64,000 nt of DNA from Planctomycetota bacterium (GTDB taxonomy: Bacteria > Planctomycetota > UBA1135 > UBA2386): assembly GCA_016794035.1 (NCBI GenBank), contig JAEUHS010000053.1, forward strand, positions 1 through 64,000, given 5' to 3'. Both the position numbers and the translations under genes were made by a program. The notes beneath the pieces were generated by a model. It was not told where the DNA came from, did not search any database, and saw only the letters and a program-made list of their open reading frames with translations. Positions within the stretch are counted from its first letter, which is position 1, and the number at the start of each line of letters is the position of its first letter. Below, in pieces: positions 45,362 to 54,402 of the stretch.

Positions 45362-46177
45362 TCAGCGCGGTGCGGCTGGCGTCGACGCCTCGGCGCGCAC
45401 CGCCTGCAGCAGGTCGGCGACCTCCCGATTGTCGGGCTCGATCGCCAGCACGCGCTCCCAGTCGAGCAGCGCCGCGGTCAACGCCCCCTGGCCGTAGCGC
45501 AGCAACGCCCGCTGGTGCAGCACGCGCGCGAGGCGTCGCTGCACGCGCACGTCGTCGGGAAAGCGCCGGGCGAGTTCGAGCAGGTCGACGACCGCGAGTT
45601 CGAGTTCGCCGCGGCCGAGCCGCGCCTCGACGGCCACCAGACCGAGCACGACGGACTCGTCGGCCGGTTCGAGCGGCAGGTCGCGCGCGGCCTCGGCGGC
45701 CCCGGCGGTGGTGTCGCCGGTCCGCGTCAGGTCGTCCGGCGTGGGTTTCGCCGCGTCGGCGGCGGGCAGCGGGATGCGGATCGGCACGTGCTGGCGCCGA
45801 TCGGGCATGGCGCCGGTGCGCTGCAGCCGCTGGCGCGTCGCGGCGATCATCGTCTCGACGCCGGGCAGGCCGGGCCACACGTCGCGCGCCTGCTGCAGAT
45901 ACTGCAGCGCCTGGGCGTCCTGCCGTTCGGCGCGGTGCACGAGCCCCTCCAGCAGCAGTTCCTGGCCGCGCCGCAGCCGCACCTCGACCGCGGCGGCGCC
46001 GGCACAGGCCTCGGGGTAGCGCGGGTGCGAGACCGGCACGGCATCGTAGGCGAGCAGCGCCCCGAGCAGGTCGTCGCGCCGCATCGCGGCCTGCGCGGCG
46101 GCGAAGGCGTCGGACGGCGTCGTGGCGCAGGCGGTCAGCAGCAGCGACAACACGGCGGCGATGCGGGCGCGCGTCAC
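45362..46177 (-). CDS. Lipoprotein with TPR-like repeats
   Basis: 271 aa from GTG overlapping the upstream stop (GTGA). The N-terminus VTRARIAAVLSLLLTAC has a lipobox (LTAC), so the mature protein starts at Cys17 and is membrane-anchored. The rest is helical, TPR-like (ALLAYDAVPVSHPRYPEACAGAA, QALQYLQQARDVWPGLPGVE, AALLDWERVLAIEPDNREVADLLQAV). It is coupled to a membrane sensor protein with a degenerate HD-GYP domain and probably acts with it. Function unknown. Confidence 0.68.
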   Translation of the reverse strand: MTRARIAAVLSLLLTACATTPSDAFAAAQAAMRRDDLLGALLAYDAVPVSHPRYPEACAGAAAVEVRLRRGQELLLEGLVHRAERQDAQALQYLQQARDVWPGLPGVETMIAATRQRLQRTGAMPDRRQHVPIRIPLPAADAAKPTPDDLTRTGDTTAGAAEAARDLPLEPADESVVLGLVAVEARLGRGELELAVVDLLELARRFPDDVRVQRRLARVLHQRALLRYGQGALTAALLDWERVLAIEPDNREVADLLQAVRAEASTPAAPR

Positions 46178-47613
46178 GGTGTGTCCTCGCGCGGGCGCTC
46201 GTCGTGCATCACCTCGAGGTCTTCGGCGACGAAGCTGCCGTCGTCGTCGTGGTCGTACGCCGCCTCGGCCTCGAGCCGCCACGGCAGGCTGCCGCTCGGC
46301 ACGATCATGACCGGCCGGTCGCTGCCACCGGCCGGCGGTTCGCGTCGGATCTCCTCGTCGAACAGGTCGAGCAGCCACGGGTCGAAGACCTCGCCGCGAG
46401 CGGCGGCGAGCTGCTGCAGCGCCTCCTGCCAGTCGAGTTCGGGCGCGCAGGTGGTCAGCAGATCGAAGCTCGACGCGATCGCGAGCACGCGCGAACCGAG
46501 CGGAATGCGGTCGCCGCGCAGACCGTCGGCGGATCCCCGGCCGTCGTAGCGCTCCAGCTGGTGGCGCAGGATGCGGGCGACGCGCCGCAGCGCCGGCACG
46601 CATTCGAGCTGCTCGGCCGCGTGCACCGGATGGTGGCGCAGCGACTGCGCCTCGAGTTCGGTCAACGGCTCCTGCTTCTGCAGGATCGGCGCCCGCACCC
46701 ATGCCTTGCCGAGGTCGACGAGGCGGCAGGCCAGCTGCAGATCGCCGCGATCGGCCGGCAGCAGCTGCAGGCGTTCGGCCACCCGCTCGGCCAGCAACGC
46801 GGTGCGTTCGCCGTGGCCGGGCGGCACCAGGCGGGCGCGCTCCATGCCTTCGACGACCAGCAGCGCCATCGCGACGTAGCCCTCGCTGACCCGCTGCAGG
46901 CCGTCCTGCACGCCGCGCTCCATCTCGCGCAGCGCCGAACCGAGGTCGTGCAGCTCGCCGCCCGCGACGTCGCCGGCGTCGCCGCCGACCTCGCCGGCCG
47001 ACAGCCGGATCAGCGCGTCGGTGGCGCTGCGCACGCGCGCCGACCAGTGGTGCCCCATGATCGCCGCGACGGCGACCAGCGACAGGCAGCTCAGCAGCAC
47101 GAGGCCGAACCAGGAGAAGTCGAAACCGACCGGTCGCGGCACGACGTTGCGCTGCAGCCGCACCTCGCCGATGCGTTCGCCGCCGAACTCGACCGGCGCC
47201 AGCGACTCGCGCACCTCGACGCCGTCGGCACGCGCGCTCGTGCGCTGGAAACCCGCCGCACCGGTCAGCAGGCCGAGCTGCCGGTCGCCGAGCATCAGCG
47301 CCGTGTCCAGCACGACGCGACCGCCGCGGTCGAGCACCAGCACACGACCTTCGGTCTGGTCGCGCGCCACGGCCGCCAGCACCGACAGACGCATCACGTC
47401 GCCGCGGTCCAGCAGCGGCGCCGCGCGCATCGCCAGCGAGGCGGCCAGATCGCGGTCCTGGGCGGCGTCGAGCAGCGCACCGTGGTGGTCCTCGCGATCG
47501 GCGCCGAGGAAGCCGAGCAGCAACGCGACGAAGAAGGCGCCGGCAGACAGGGCCACGGACAGCCGCAGCGTCAGCGACCAGCCGCGCGCCTTGCGTTCGC
47601 TCGATGGGACCAT
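46174..47613 (-). CDS. Membrane sensor with HAMP and degenerate HD-GYP domain
   Basis: 479 aa. Two transmembrane helices (about 15-38 and 168-190) flank an extracytoplasmic sensor of about 130 residues. A HAMP-like segment (SARVRSATDALIRLSAGEVGGDAGD) and a coiled coil follow. The C-terminal output domain aligns with HD-GYP c-di-GMP phosphodiesterases but its motifs are eroded: VDLGK in place of HDIGK, HHPVHA, and RHQLERYDGRGSADG where HHERxDGxGYP is expected. The first metal-binding His is lost and GYP is changed, so catalysis is doubtful; it may bind rather than cut a nucleotide. Translationally coupled to the lipoprotein gene. Confidence 0.72.
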   Translation of the reverse strand: MVPSSERKARGWSLTLRLSVALSAGAFFVALLLGFLGADREDHHGALLDAAQDRDLAASLAMRAAPLLDRGDVMRLSVLAAVARDQTEGRVLVLDRGGRVVLDTALMLGDRQLGLLTGAAGFQRTSARADGVEVRESLAPVEFGGERIGEVRLQRNVVPRPVGFDFSWFGLVLLSCLSLVAVAAIMGHHWSARVRSATDALIRLSAGEVGGDAGDVAGGELHDLGSALREMERGVQDGLQRVSEGYVAMALLVVEGMERARLVPPGHGERTALLAERVAERLQLLPADRGDLQLACRLVDLGKAWVRAPILQKQEPLTELEAQSLRHHPVHAAEQLECVPALRRVARILRHQLERYDGRGSADGLRGDRIPLGSRVLAIASSFDLLTTCAPELDWQEALQQLAAARGEVFDPWLLDLFDEEIRREPPAGGSDRPVMIVPSGSLPWRLEAEAAYDHDDDGSFVAEDLEVMHDERPREDTP

Positions 47614-47714
47614 CGTCCCGGGCTATCGGCAGCCGGGCCCGTGCGACTTTTGGCCCGCGGCCGGAACCGGCGCTGGCATGGCGGCGAACGCCGCGCGAAA
47701 GCGCCCTCAGCCCG

Positions 47715-48416
47715 TCACTTGATGACTTCGAGGCTCTCGACGTGCAGCTGGAAGATGTCGACGCAGTAGCCGTCGAGCACCGTCGCCTCGACCTTGAAGG
47801 TGCCGATGATCTTCAGCGGGTCGAAGAAGTAGTCGGTCTTCTTCCCCTTCGGCATCACCACGCGCACGATGCCGTGGATGTCGGGTGGCTGGCCGTAGCA
47901 GCACGACCACAGCGACTGCACGAGCAGGAACTCCTTGATGTTCTGCACCTCGTCGATCGGCAGCATGAAGCCGGTCATCAGCACCTTCTTGCCGGACAGG
48001 TCCTTGATGCGCTTCGGCATGCCCTTGAGCCCGTCCTCGTAGGGCCACGAGGTCAGTTCGTCGAACGGCAGGATCTGGTCGAGACCGGTGATCTTGCCGG
48101 CCTTCAGCTGCTCGGCGAGCCGGCGCTCCGCGGCCAGCATCGCCTCGGCGCTGCGCATCGCCGCGATGTCGGCCGGATCGGTGCCCTTCGGCATCGGCTG
48201 CTGCGGGTCGGGCCGATCGATGCGCGGCTCGTCGGCGACCGGCTTCTTGTCCGTGACCGGCTGGTCGGCGCCGGGCCGGTCGGCGCCGGGCTTGGGCTCC
48301 TGCTTCGGCTCGACCTTGGGCGCCGGGACGGGGGCCGGCACCGGCTTCTCCTTCGTCACGGGTTCCTGGCCGGTGGCCAGGGCAGACACGAACACGATCG
48401 ACGCCAGCAGTTTCAT
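47715..48416 (-). CDS. DUF3299 secreted/periplasmic protein
   Basis: 233 aa; of two adjacent ATG codons the second is chosen, giving AGGAG a five-base spacing. A signal peptide (MKLLASIVFVSALATGQ) is followed by about 60 residues rich in Pro, Lys and Asp. The DUF3299 domain follows (LPFDELTSWPYED, LSGKKVLMTGFMLPIDEVQNIKEFLLVQ, CCYGQPPDIHGIVRVVM, LDGYCVDIFQLHVESLE). Function of the domain is unknown. In this genome it follows a LolD/FtsX-type ABC transporter, an arrangement I have seen associated in planctomycetes, so it may be a substrate-binding or accessory part. Confidence 0.75.
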   Translation of the reverse strand: MKLLASIVFVSALATGQEPVTKEKPVPAPVPAPKVEPKQEPKPGADRPGADQPVTDKKPVADEPRIDRPDPQQPMPKGTDPADIAAMRSAEAMLAAERRLAEQLKAGKITGLDQILPFDELTSWPYEDGLKGMPKRIKDLSGKKVLMTGFMLPIDEVQNIKEFLLVQSLWSCCYGQPPDIHGIVRVVMPKGKKTDYFFDPLKIIGTFKVEATVLDGYCVDIFQLHVESLEVIK

Positions 48417-48596
48417 CATCGCTCCTGAGGCGGGCGGCGCCCGCGGTGCGGCATGGTACCAACAGATCGGCTGCAATCGGTCGACGGCGGGTGGTTTTCC
48501 AGGTGGCCGCGGCACCGCTCCCCGCGCCCGCGGCCGAGCCGGGTCCGCATGCGGGCGTCGGCACCCGCAGGGGCGACCGCGGCGCGCCGCTCCGCC

Positions 48597-49988
48597 CTAG
48601 TAGTTCTGCGCCAGGTTGTCGGCGACCTGGGTCATCGAGCCCTTCACCGCCGGCAGCAGCCCCGCGCCGGCGCCGACGCCGGTGACGCCGAGCAGCAGCC
48701 ACAGCTCCCACCAGCGGAACTGCAGCCAGTCGAGGTAGACACCGGTCATGTCCTCGACCGTCGCGCGCAGCAGCCAGGCGGCCAGGTGGCACACGCACAG
48801 CCCGAGCAGCGCGCCGAACAGCGACAGCAGCGCCGCCTCGCCGGTGATCACGACCAGGATCTGCAGCCGCCGCGCGCCGAGCGAACGCATGATCGCGATC
48901 TCGCGGCGGCGCTCGTTCATCGTGTTGTAGATCGCGACCGTGATCGACACCGAGGCGACCAGCAGCACCAGCCACGCGATCACCGTCAGCACGTCGGCGG
49001 CGTTGCCGATGTCGCGCAGGAACTTCGGCACCACGTCCTGAGGCCACGCGACCTGCGCGTCGGGCCGGGTGCCGAACTCGGTGCGCAGGATGCGCGCGCC
49101 GAGGTGGTCCTTCGGGTCGACGACGATCGCAGTGATGCCGATGCGCGCGGCGCTGACCGGCAGCTTCCTGGCGTCGTCCGGGTTCTTGCCGGGCGGGATC
49201 TCGACCACGAACACGCCGCCCTCGTGGCCGCCGATCAGCAGGTGCACGCCGAGCGGCAGGAAGATCGTCGTGTCGATCGGCGAGTTGGTCGGCGCGAGCA
49301 CGCCGGTGACCTCGCACGCCGCCTCGGGGTGTTCGTGGTAGCCGAACTCACCCATCTTGCCGTGCACCGGCGTGATGCTGCTGCCGACCGACAGGCCCAG
49401 CGTGCGCGCGACGCGCGACCCGATCACGGCCTGGCGCCATTCGGGCCGCATCAGCGGCCGCGGCGGCGGCGTCGCCTCGCCGGTGCGCAGGCCGTTCTCG
49501 TGGGCGGCCAGGGCCTCGGCCAACGCCATCAGGTCGTCGAAGCCGAACCGGAACGGCCCGCCGGCCGCGAACGACAGCGGCGCCTGCTGCCATTCGTATC
49601 TGCTGAACATCTCGTCGAGCGTGGCGACGACCGGGAAGTTGTGCCGGCTGACGCTGTCGCCGCGCGCCTGTGGGATCGCGTAGCGCACCTGGCCGCGGCG
49701 GCTGACCTTGCCCTCGCGCAGCTCGATCGCCACCTGCAGCGGGAACAGACCCGGCGCGTCGCCGACGTTGAAGATCGTGTTGAGCACCAGCTCGAGCTGG
49801 CTCGCGTCCTTCGGCCCGACGACGGCCTGGTAGCCGCCGATGCTGCCCTTGTAGCGCTGTTCGGTCTGCTCGGCCATGACCAGGATCGCCGCGTACAGCG
49901 CCGTCGCCACCACGATCGACGCCGTCGTCAACACGGTCGCGACCATGCGCACGCGCAGGTTGCGCAGGCTGATCGACCACAGCCTCAC
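48597..49988 (-). CDS. FtsX/MacB-like ABC transporter permease
   Basis: 463 aa from GTG overlapping the ATPase stop. An N-terminal helix (RMVATVLTTASIVVATALYAAILVM), a large extracytoplasmic domain, and three C-terminal helices with the FtsX signature (IAWLVLLVASVSITVAIYNTMNERRREIAIMRSLGARRLQIL, LLSLFGALLGLCVCHLAAW). It pairs with the LolD-like ATPase. Such transporters move lipoproteins or act mechanically on periplasmic partners instead of transporting small solutes. Confidence 0.88.
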   Translation of the reverse strand: MRLWSISLRNLRVRMVATVLTTASIVVATALYAAILVMAEQTEQRYKGSIGGYQAVVGPKDASQLELVLNTIFNVGDAPGLFPLQVAIELREGKVSRRGQVRYAIPQARGDSVSRHNFPVVATLDEMFSRYEWQQAPLSFAAGGPFRFGFDDLMALAEALAAHENGLRTGEATPPPRPLMRPEWRQAVIGSRVARTLGLSVGSSITPVHGKMGEFGYHEHPEAACEVTGVLAPTNSPIDTTIFLPLGVHLLIGGHEGGVFVVEIPPGKNPDDARKLPVSAARIGITAIVVDPKDHLGARILRTEFGTRPDAQVAWPQDVVPKFLRDIGNAADVLTVIAWLVLLVASVSITVAIYNTMNERRREIAIMRSLGARRLQILVVITGEAALLSLFGALLGLCVCHLAAWLLRATVEDMTGVYLDWLQFRWWELWLLLGVTGVGAGAGLLPAVKGSMTQVADNLAQNY

Positions 49989-50650
49989 GCGGAGCTCCGC
50001 AGCGTCGCGAGATCGACCGTGCGCTGCATGCGCGCGGCGGAGGCGGGATCGTGCGTCACCATGACCACGGTCTTGCCGTCCTGCGCCGCCATCTGCAGCA
50101 GCAGGTCGAGCACCTGTTCGCCGGTGGCGCGGTCCTGGTTGCCGAGCGGTTCGTCCATCAGGATCAGCTCCGGGTCGTTGACCAGCGCGCGGCAGATCGC
50201 GACGCGCTGCACCTGACCGACCGACAGCTCGTTGGGTCGATGGTGCAGACGTTCGCCGAGCCCGACCTGCTGCAGCAGCGTCTCGGCGCGCTCGCGCGCG
50301 GCGTGGCCGGCGCCGCGGCCGAACAGGGCGCCGAGCAGCACGTTCTCGAGCGCCGTGAACGGCTGCAGCAGATTGAACGTCTGGTAGACCATGCCGATGT
50401 GGCGGCCGCGGTGGCGATCGCGCGCCGACTCGCCGAGCCGGTCGAGCCGCGCGCCGGCGACTTCGACCTCGCCGCGGTCGGGCCGCAGGATGCCGGCGAG
50501 GATGTGCAGCAGCGTCGTCTTGCCGGTGCCGGAGCGGCCGATCAGCGCCACCTGCTCGCCGTCGGCGATCTCGAGCTGCGCGACCTCGCAGGCGATCACC
50601 TGCCGTTCGCCGAGCGGGTAGCACTTCTGGACGTCGCGGAGGCGGATCAT
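49985..50650 (-). CDS. LolD/MacB-type ABC transporter ATPase
   Basis: 221 aa. Walker A GRSGTGKTTLLHILAG, Q-loop MVYQTFNLLQPFTALENV, Walker B LILMDEPLGNQD, and H-loop MVTHD. The signature motif reads LSVGQVQRVAI; the first Gly of LSGGQ is replaced by Val, a change that usually lowers ATPase activity. Overlaps the permease gene (GTGA). Confidence 0.9.
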   Translation of the reverse strand: MIRLRDVQKCYPLGERQVIACEVAQLEIADGEQVALIGRSGTGKTTLLHILAGILRPDRGEVEVAGARLDRLGESARDRHRGRHIGMVYQTFNLLQPFTALENVLLGALFGRGAGHAARERAETLLQQVGLGERLHHRPNELSVGQVQRVAICRALVNDPELILMDEPLGNQDRATGEQVLDLLLQMAAQDGKTVVMVTHDPASAARMQRTVDLATLRSSA

Positions 50651-50687
50651 CGGGCGGGCCGCACGATACGCAGAGCGACGCCGAACT

Positions 50688-51836
50688 TCAGCTTTGCAGA
50701 CAACTCGCGACCCAGTCGAGTTCCTGCTGCAGTCGCACTGCCAGCGGTGCCGTGCCGGCGAAGTCGCCGAGCACGTCCCAGGTGTAGGTCTCGACCTCCA
50801 GCAACGGCAGCGCATGCGGGCCGGCGGCGAGCGCACGCAGCACCCGTTCGACCTCGCTCCGCGTCGAACCGAGCGGCCCGGGCTGGTCCCAGAACAGCGG
50901 CACGTGGTAGTGCGACCGCACGCGACCGGCGACCGCGAACTGCGCGCGGTGCGCGGCGACCGCGTCGAGATCCAGCGCGCGCAGACCGTTCTCGGCCACG
51001 GTCTGGTGCAGGTAGCGCGGCTCGGCGAAGGCGAGCAGCGCGTCGAGCCCGTCGGCGGTGCGCGCCTCCAGGCACGAGGCGACCTGGATCTTCGGCACGG
51101 CGATCTCGCGCGCGCGCAGGTCGTCGAGCGCGCGCAGCGGCTCCTCGCCGACCACGGCCAGGTGGCAGAGGTCGACGCAGACCCCGAGGTGACGCCGCAG
51201 CACGTGCTGCCCCATCGTCGTCCACGCGCCCTCGTCGAACAGCCATTGCTCGAGGAAGCCGGCCGCCTCGCCACAGGTCTCGAGCAGGCAGTCGGGCTCC
51301 GGTTCGAGCGCCAGCACGCAGCGCACGCCGGTCTCGGTCTCGATGGCGGCGAACGCGCTGGCGCAGCGGGCCAGGTTGCGCGCCATGCGGCGCAGGTCCG
51401 GCGGCGGCTCGTCCGGCCGGCGGTAGCCGAGCGGCAACGTCGACAGCGGCAGCAGCGTGCCGGCCGGCACCAGCGACGCGGCGACCTCGGCGCACAGCCG
51501 CGTGTAGAGCAGCCGTTCCTCGGTCGCCCAGTCGGGCCGGTAGACCGCGGTCTTGACGACCCGGTCGTGGAAACCGCCGACCGGGAACACGTTCAGCGTC
51601 CACAGCGGCAGGTCCAGTTCCCGCAGCACCGCGGCGAGTCGGTCGCGCGCGGCGCGGTCGACGGCGAGCTGGCGCACCAGCGGCAGCGGCCACCAGGCGC
51701 CGAGCCCGAACGGGCGGCCGGCGGCGCGGCTGGCGGCGGCCACCGGCGCCGCGTGTCCGTGCAGCGCCGCCAGCACCGACGGCAGGTCGGGAGCCGGGTG
51801 CACGTTGCCGCAGTAGGTCAGCCTCGGCGTCGTCAT
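50688..51836 (-). CDS. EboE-like TIM-barrel protein
   Basis: 382 aa. The opening LTYCGNVHPAPDLPSVLAAL, then LDLPLWTLNVFPVGGFHD, VCVDLCHLAVVGEEP and FWDQPGPLGSTRSEVERVL match the EboE 'metabolite traffic protein' family, a xylose-isomerase-like TIM barrel with probable metal ligands (Glu, Asp, His). Ebo proteins normally come in a six-gene cluster that moves precursors to the periplasm; none of the other members is here. It lies 37 bp upstream of the LolD/FtsX genes and could be expressed with them. Confidence 0.65.
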   Translation of the reverse strand: MTTPRLTYCGNVHPAPDLPSVLAALHGHAAPVAAASRAAGRPFGLGAWWPLPLVRQLAVDRAARDRLAAVLRELDLPLWTLNVFPVGGFHDRVVKTAVYRPDWATEERLLYTRLCAEVAASLVPAGTLLPLSTLPLGYRRPDEPPPDLRRMARNLARCASAFAAIETETGVRCVLALEPEPDCLLETCGEAAGFLEQWLFDEGAWTTMGQHVLRRHLGVCVDLCHLAVVGEEPLRALDDLRAREIAVPKIQVASCLEARTADGLDALLAFAEPRYLHQTVAENGLRALDLDAVAAHRAQFAVAGRVRSHYHVPLFWDQPGPLGSTRSEVERVLRALAAGPHALPLLEVETYTWDVLGDFAGTAPLAVRLQQELDWVASCLQS

Positions 51837-51941
51837 CGACCGCGACGATAGCGCGCGCCGCGTCGGCGACGCGCGCGTTCCGGAGGAAGGCTCCGGCCGG
51901 GCACCGCCGAATGCCGATGCCGACCGACACCGGGCGACCGC

Positions 51942-52835
51942 ATGAGCCAACACCCTCCGTCCTCGTCCCCCATCGACGAGCACACGCAGCGCATCCGCGC
52001 GATCCGCCAGTCGAACTCGTACCGGCAATCGCACATCGACCCCGACTTCATGGGTCGCGAGGAGCTGCGCCCCGTGCGCCTGCAGCTCGAGCTGCTGAAG
52101 CCCGACCTGATCATGCAGGAGCAGGGCGTCGAGTCGACCGTGGTCGTGTTCGGCGGCACCCGCGTCGTCGAGCGCGAACACGCCGAGCAGCGCCGCAGCG
52201 AGGCCCAGGCCGCGCTGGCGAAGAAGCCCGACGACGCGCGGCTGCAGCGCCGGCTGCGCATCGCCGACAACGTGCTGAAGAAGGCGCACTACTACGACGA
52301 GGCGCGCGCCTTCGCCCGCATCGTCTCGAGCCAGTGCCAGATCGACCACCGCTGCGACTACGTGGTCTGCACCGGCGGCGGCCCCGGCATCATGGAGGCC
52401 GCCAACCGCGGCGCCTTCGACATCGGCGCCAAGTCGATCGGCCTCAACATCACGCTGCCGTTCGAGCAGGAACCGAACAGCTACATCACCCCGGAGCTGT
52501 GCTTCGAGTTCAAGTACTTCGCGATCCGGAAGATGCACTTCCTGATGCGCGCCAAGGCGATGGTCGCGTTCCCGGGCGGCTTCGGCACCATGGACGAGCT
52601 GTTCGAGGCGCTGACGCTGATCCAGACGCGGCGCATGCAGCCGATCCCGGTCGTGCTGTTCGGCCGCGACTACTGGCGCCGCATCGTCGACTGGGACCTG
52701 TTCGTCGAGGAGGGCACGATCTCGCCCGAGGACCTCGACCTGATCAGCTACGCCGAGACCGCGCAGGAGTGCTGGCGCGTGATCGAGGACTTCTATCGCC
52801 AGAAGCCGGCCGAACGGCTGCCGCGCGGCCAGTAG
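51942..52835 (+). CDS. LOG-family Rossmann nucleotide-binding protein
   Basis: 297 aa. Core motifs of the LOG (lysine decarboxylase-like) family: VVVFGGTRVVE, VCTGGGPGIMEAANRGA and AFPGGFGTMDELFEALT. Relatives hydrolyse nucleoside 5'-monophosphates to base and ribose 5-phosphate. It has an N-terminal extension of about 50 residues (THQRIRAIRQSNSYRQSHIDPDFMGR-like), as in the longer bacterial type. Stands alone between the EboE-like and pilin-like genes. Confidence 0.85.
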   Translation: MSQHPPSSSPIDEHTQRIRAIRQSNSYRQSHIDPDFMGREELRPVRLQLELLKPDLIMQEQGVESTVVVFGGTRVVEREHAEQRRSEAQAALAKKPDDARLQRRLRIADNVLKKAHYYDEARAFARIVSSQCQIDHRCDYVVCTGGGPGIMEAANRGAFDIGAKSIGLNITLPFEQEPNSYITPELCFEFKYFAIRKMHFLMRAKAMVAFPGGFGTMDELFEALTLIQTRRMQPIPVVLFGRDYWRRIVDWDLFVEEGTISPEDLDLISYAETAQECWRVIEDFYRQKPAERLPRGQ

Positions 52836-52853
52836 CCCGGCGGCCGGCCCGGC

Positions 52854-53525
52854 TCACTGCAGCACGCGCCACCGGTTGCCGTCGGCGCCGACCGTGTTGA
52901 CGGCGAGCGCTCCGGCGACGATCTGCGTCGGCGGCACGCCGACCAGCGCGCTGCCGGCCAGCGGGATGCTGACCGTGCCGTCGTAGGTCGTCTCGTGCGC
53001 GACCAGGATCTCGCCGGTCTGGTTGACGAAGTAGCAGGCCGTGCCGGTGTTGCCGCGGGTGACCGGCCAGGCGAGCAGACTCCAGGCGACCTCGGCGTTG
53101 TCGGCGTCGACGAGCCCGGCGTTGCTGGGCGTCGCCAGCACGCCGGCGCCGCTCGCGTCCGGCAGATAGAGCGCCAGCAGATAGCCCTTGCTGTGCACAT
53201 AGCCGAGCGAGTCGAGCGTGCCGACCGACGTCGACAGGCTCGCGGGCACCAGCTTGCCGGCGCCATCGCGCAGGAACTCGGTGCCCGCCAGCTCGCCGAG
53301 CCCCAGGGCCTCGCCGAGTCCGTCGCGGTCGATGTCGAGCACCGCCTGGCCGCGACACTGCGTCTGCGCCGTGGTCACGGTGCGCAACGTCGCGATCACC
53401 GCGCGTTCGTTGGCGGTGGCGCGGCTGCTGAGCAGGTTCGGCACGGCGATGCCGGCGATGATGCCGATGATCGCGACCACGATCATCAGCTCGATCAGAG
53501 TGAATCCGGAGACACGGCTGGGCAC
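52854..53525 (-). CDS. Type IV pilin-like protein
   Basis: 223 aa. The prepilin peptidase site and hydrophobic helix are clear: SG-FTLIELMIVVAIIGIIAGIAVPNLL with Glu5. The globular part contains ATLRTVTTAQTQCRG and LDIDRDGLGEALGLGELAGTEFL, whose acidic D-x-D-x-D-G stretch could bind calcium. This combination is frequent in planctomycete pseudopilins. No other pilus or type II secretion gene is in the window, so assembly must rely on distant genes. Confidence 0.85.
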   Translation of the reverse strand: MPSRVSGFTLIELMIVVAIIGIIAGIAVPNLLSSRATANERAVIATLRTVTTAQTQCRGQAVLDIDRDGLGEALGLGELAGTEFLRDGAGKLVPASLSTSVGTLDSLGYVHSKGYLLALYLPDASGAGVLATPSNAGLVDADNAEVAWSLLAWPVTRGNTGTACYFVNQTGEILVAHETTYDGTVSIPLAGSALVGVPPTQIVAGALAVNTVGADGNRWRVLQ

Positions 53526-53661
53526 GAGCTCACCTCATTTTCTCCCGCTCCAAGAGCCTTCCTTCGACAGCCGCCGACGATGTGGCGCCCACCCTGCGGC
53601 CAGACACCGGTGCCATGGTCCCGGCGGGACCCGGATTGTGCTCAAGCCCGGCGGCGAGCCG

Positions 53662-54315
53662 TCAGGCCTGCAGCAGCTTGAACGCGTGCGTCCACCGGTT
53701 CTTCGTGAAGCCGGGGATGCACCACAGCATGCAGAGCGGCTCGATCGCGCGCGCGGCCTGGCGCCCGCCCATGTCGGCACACTCCCACCCGAATCGGTCG
53801 AGCACCTGCGCCACCTGCTGCTTGGCCACCGCGTCGTCGCCGCAGATGAACATCGTCGGCCTGCCACCCGGCAACTTCGGCTGCACCATCAGACCGGCGC
53901 CCACCGACGAGAACGCCTTCACGAAGCGCGCCGCCGGCGCGAGCTTCTGCAGCCGCTCCAGCAGCGATTCCTGGTGCGTGGTGAAGAACGACAGCACACC
54001 GGCTTCAGGCGGTGCGTCGGCGATCGGGTTGGTGGCGTCGATGACCAGCTTGCCGGACAACGCATCGAGACCACAGAGGCGCAGCACCGACTCGGCCGCA
54101 CCGCCCTTCACCGCGAGCACGAGCGTGTCGCCGAACCGGGCAGCATCGGCGAACGTGCCGACGCGCGCCTTCGGCCCCGCCTTGCGTTGCCAATCGCGCA
54201 ACTTGTCCGGCTCGCGGCTGCCGCGCAACACCTCATGGCCGAGTTGGAGGAAACCGTTGGCGAGTGTCTCGCCGACCGTTCCCGAACCGAGCACACCGAT
54301 CTTGCCGTGATGCAT
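53662..54315 (-). CDS. F420-dependent NADP reductase-like NAD(P)-binding protein
   Basis: 217 aa from ATG (MHHGKIGVLGSGTVGETLANGFLQLGHEVLRGSREPDK). Rossmann fold with a Ser-Arg pair after the second strand, which favours NADPH. Further features are FGDTLVLAVKGGAAESVL, LVIDATNPI and RFVKAFSSVGAGLM, as in the NADP oxidoreductase coenzyme-F420-dependent (Fno-like) family. Many bacterial members do not use F420. No F420 biosynthesis gene is present here; substrate unknown. Confidence 0.82.
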   Translation of the reverse strand: MHHGKIGVLGSGTVGETLANGFLQLGHEVLRGSREPDKLRDWQRKAGPKARVGTFADAARFGDTLVLAVKGGAAESVLRLCGLDALSGKLVIDATNPIADAPPEAGVLSFFTTHQESLLERLQKLAPAARFVKAFSSVGAGLMVQPKLPGGRPTMFICGDDAVAKQQVAQVLDRFGWECADMGGRQAARAIEPLCMLWCIPGFTKNRWTHAFKLLQA

Positions 54316-54402
54316 GGAAGCCTCGAGAAGCAGTGCGCCCGGACATCGGACGGCACCGGCGTCGAGTGTGCGACGTCCGTCCGGCCGCGACAAGCGGTCG
54401 GC

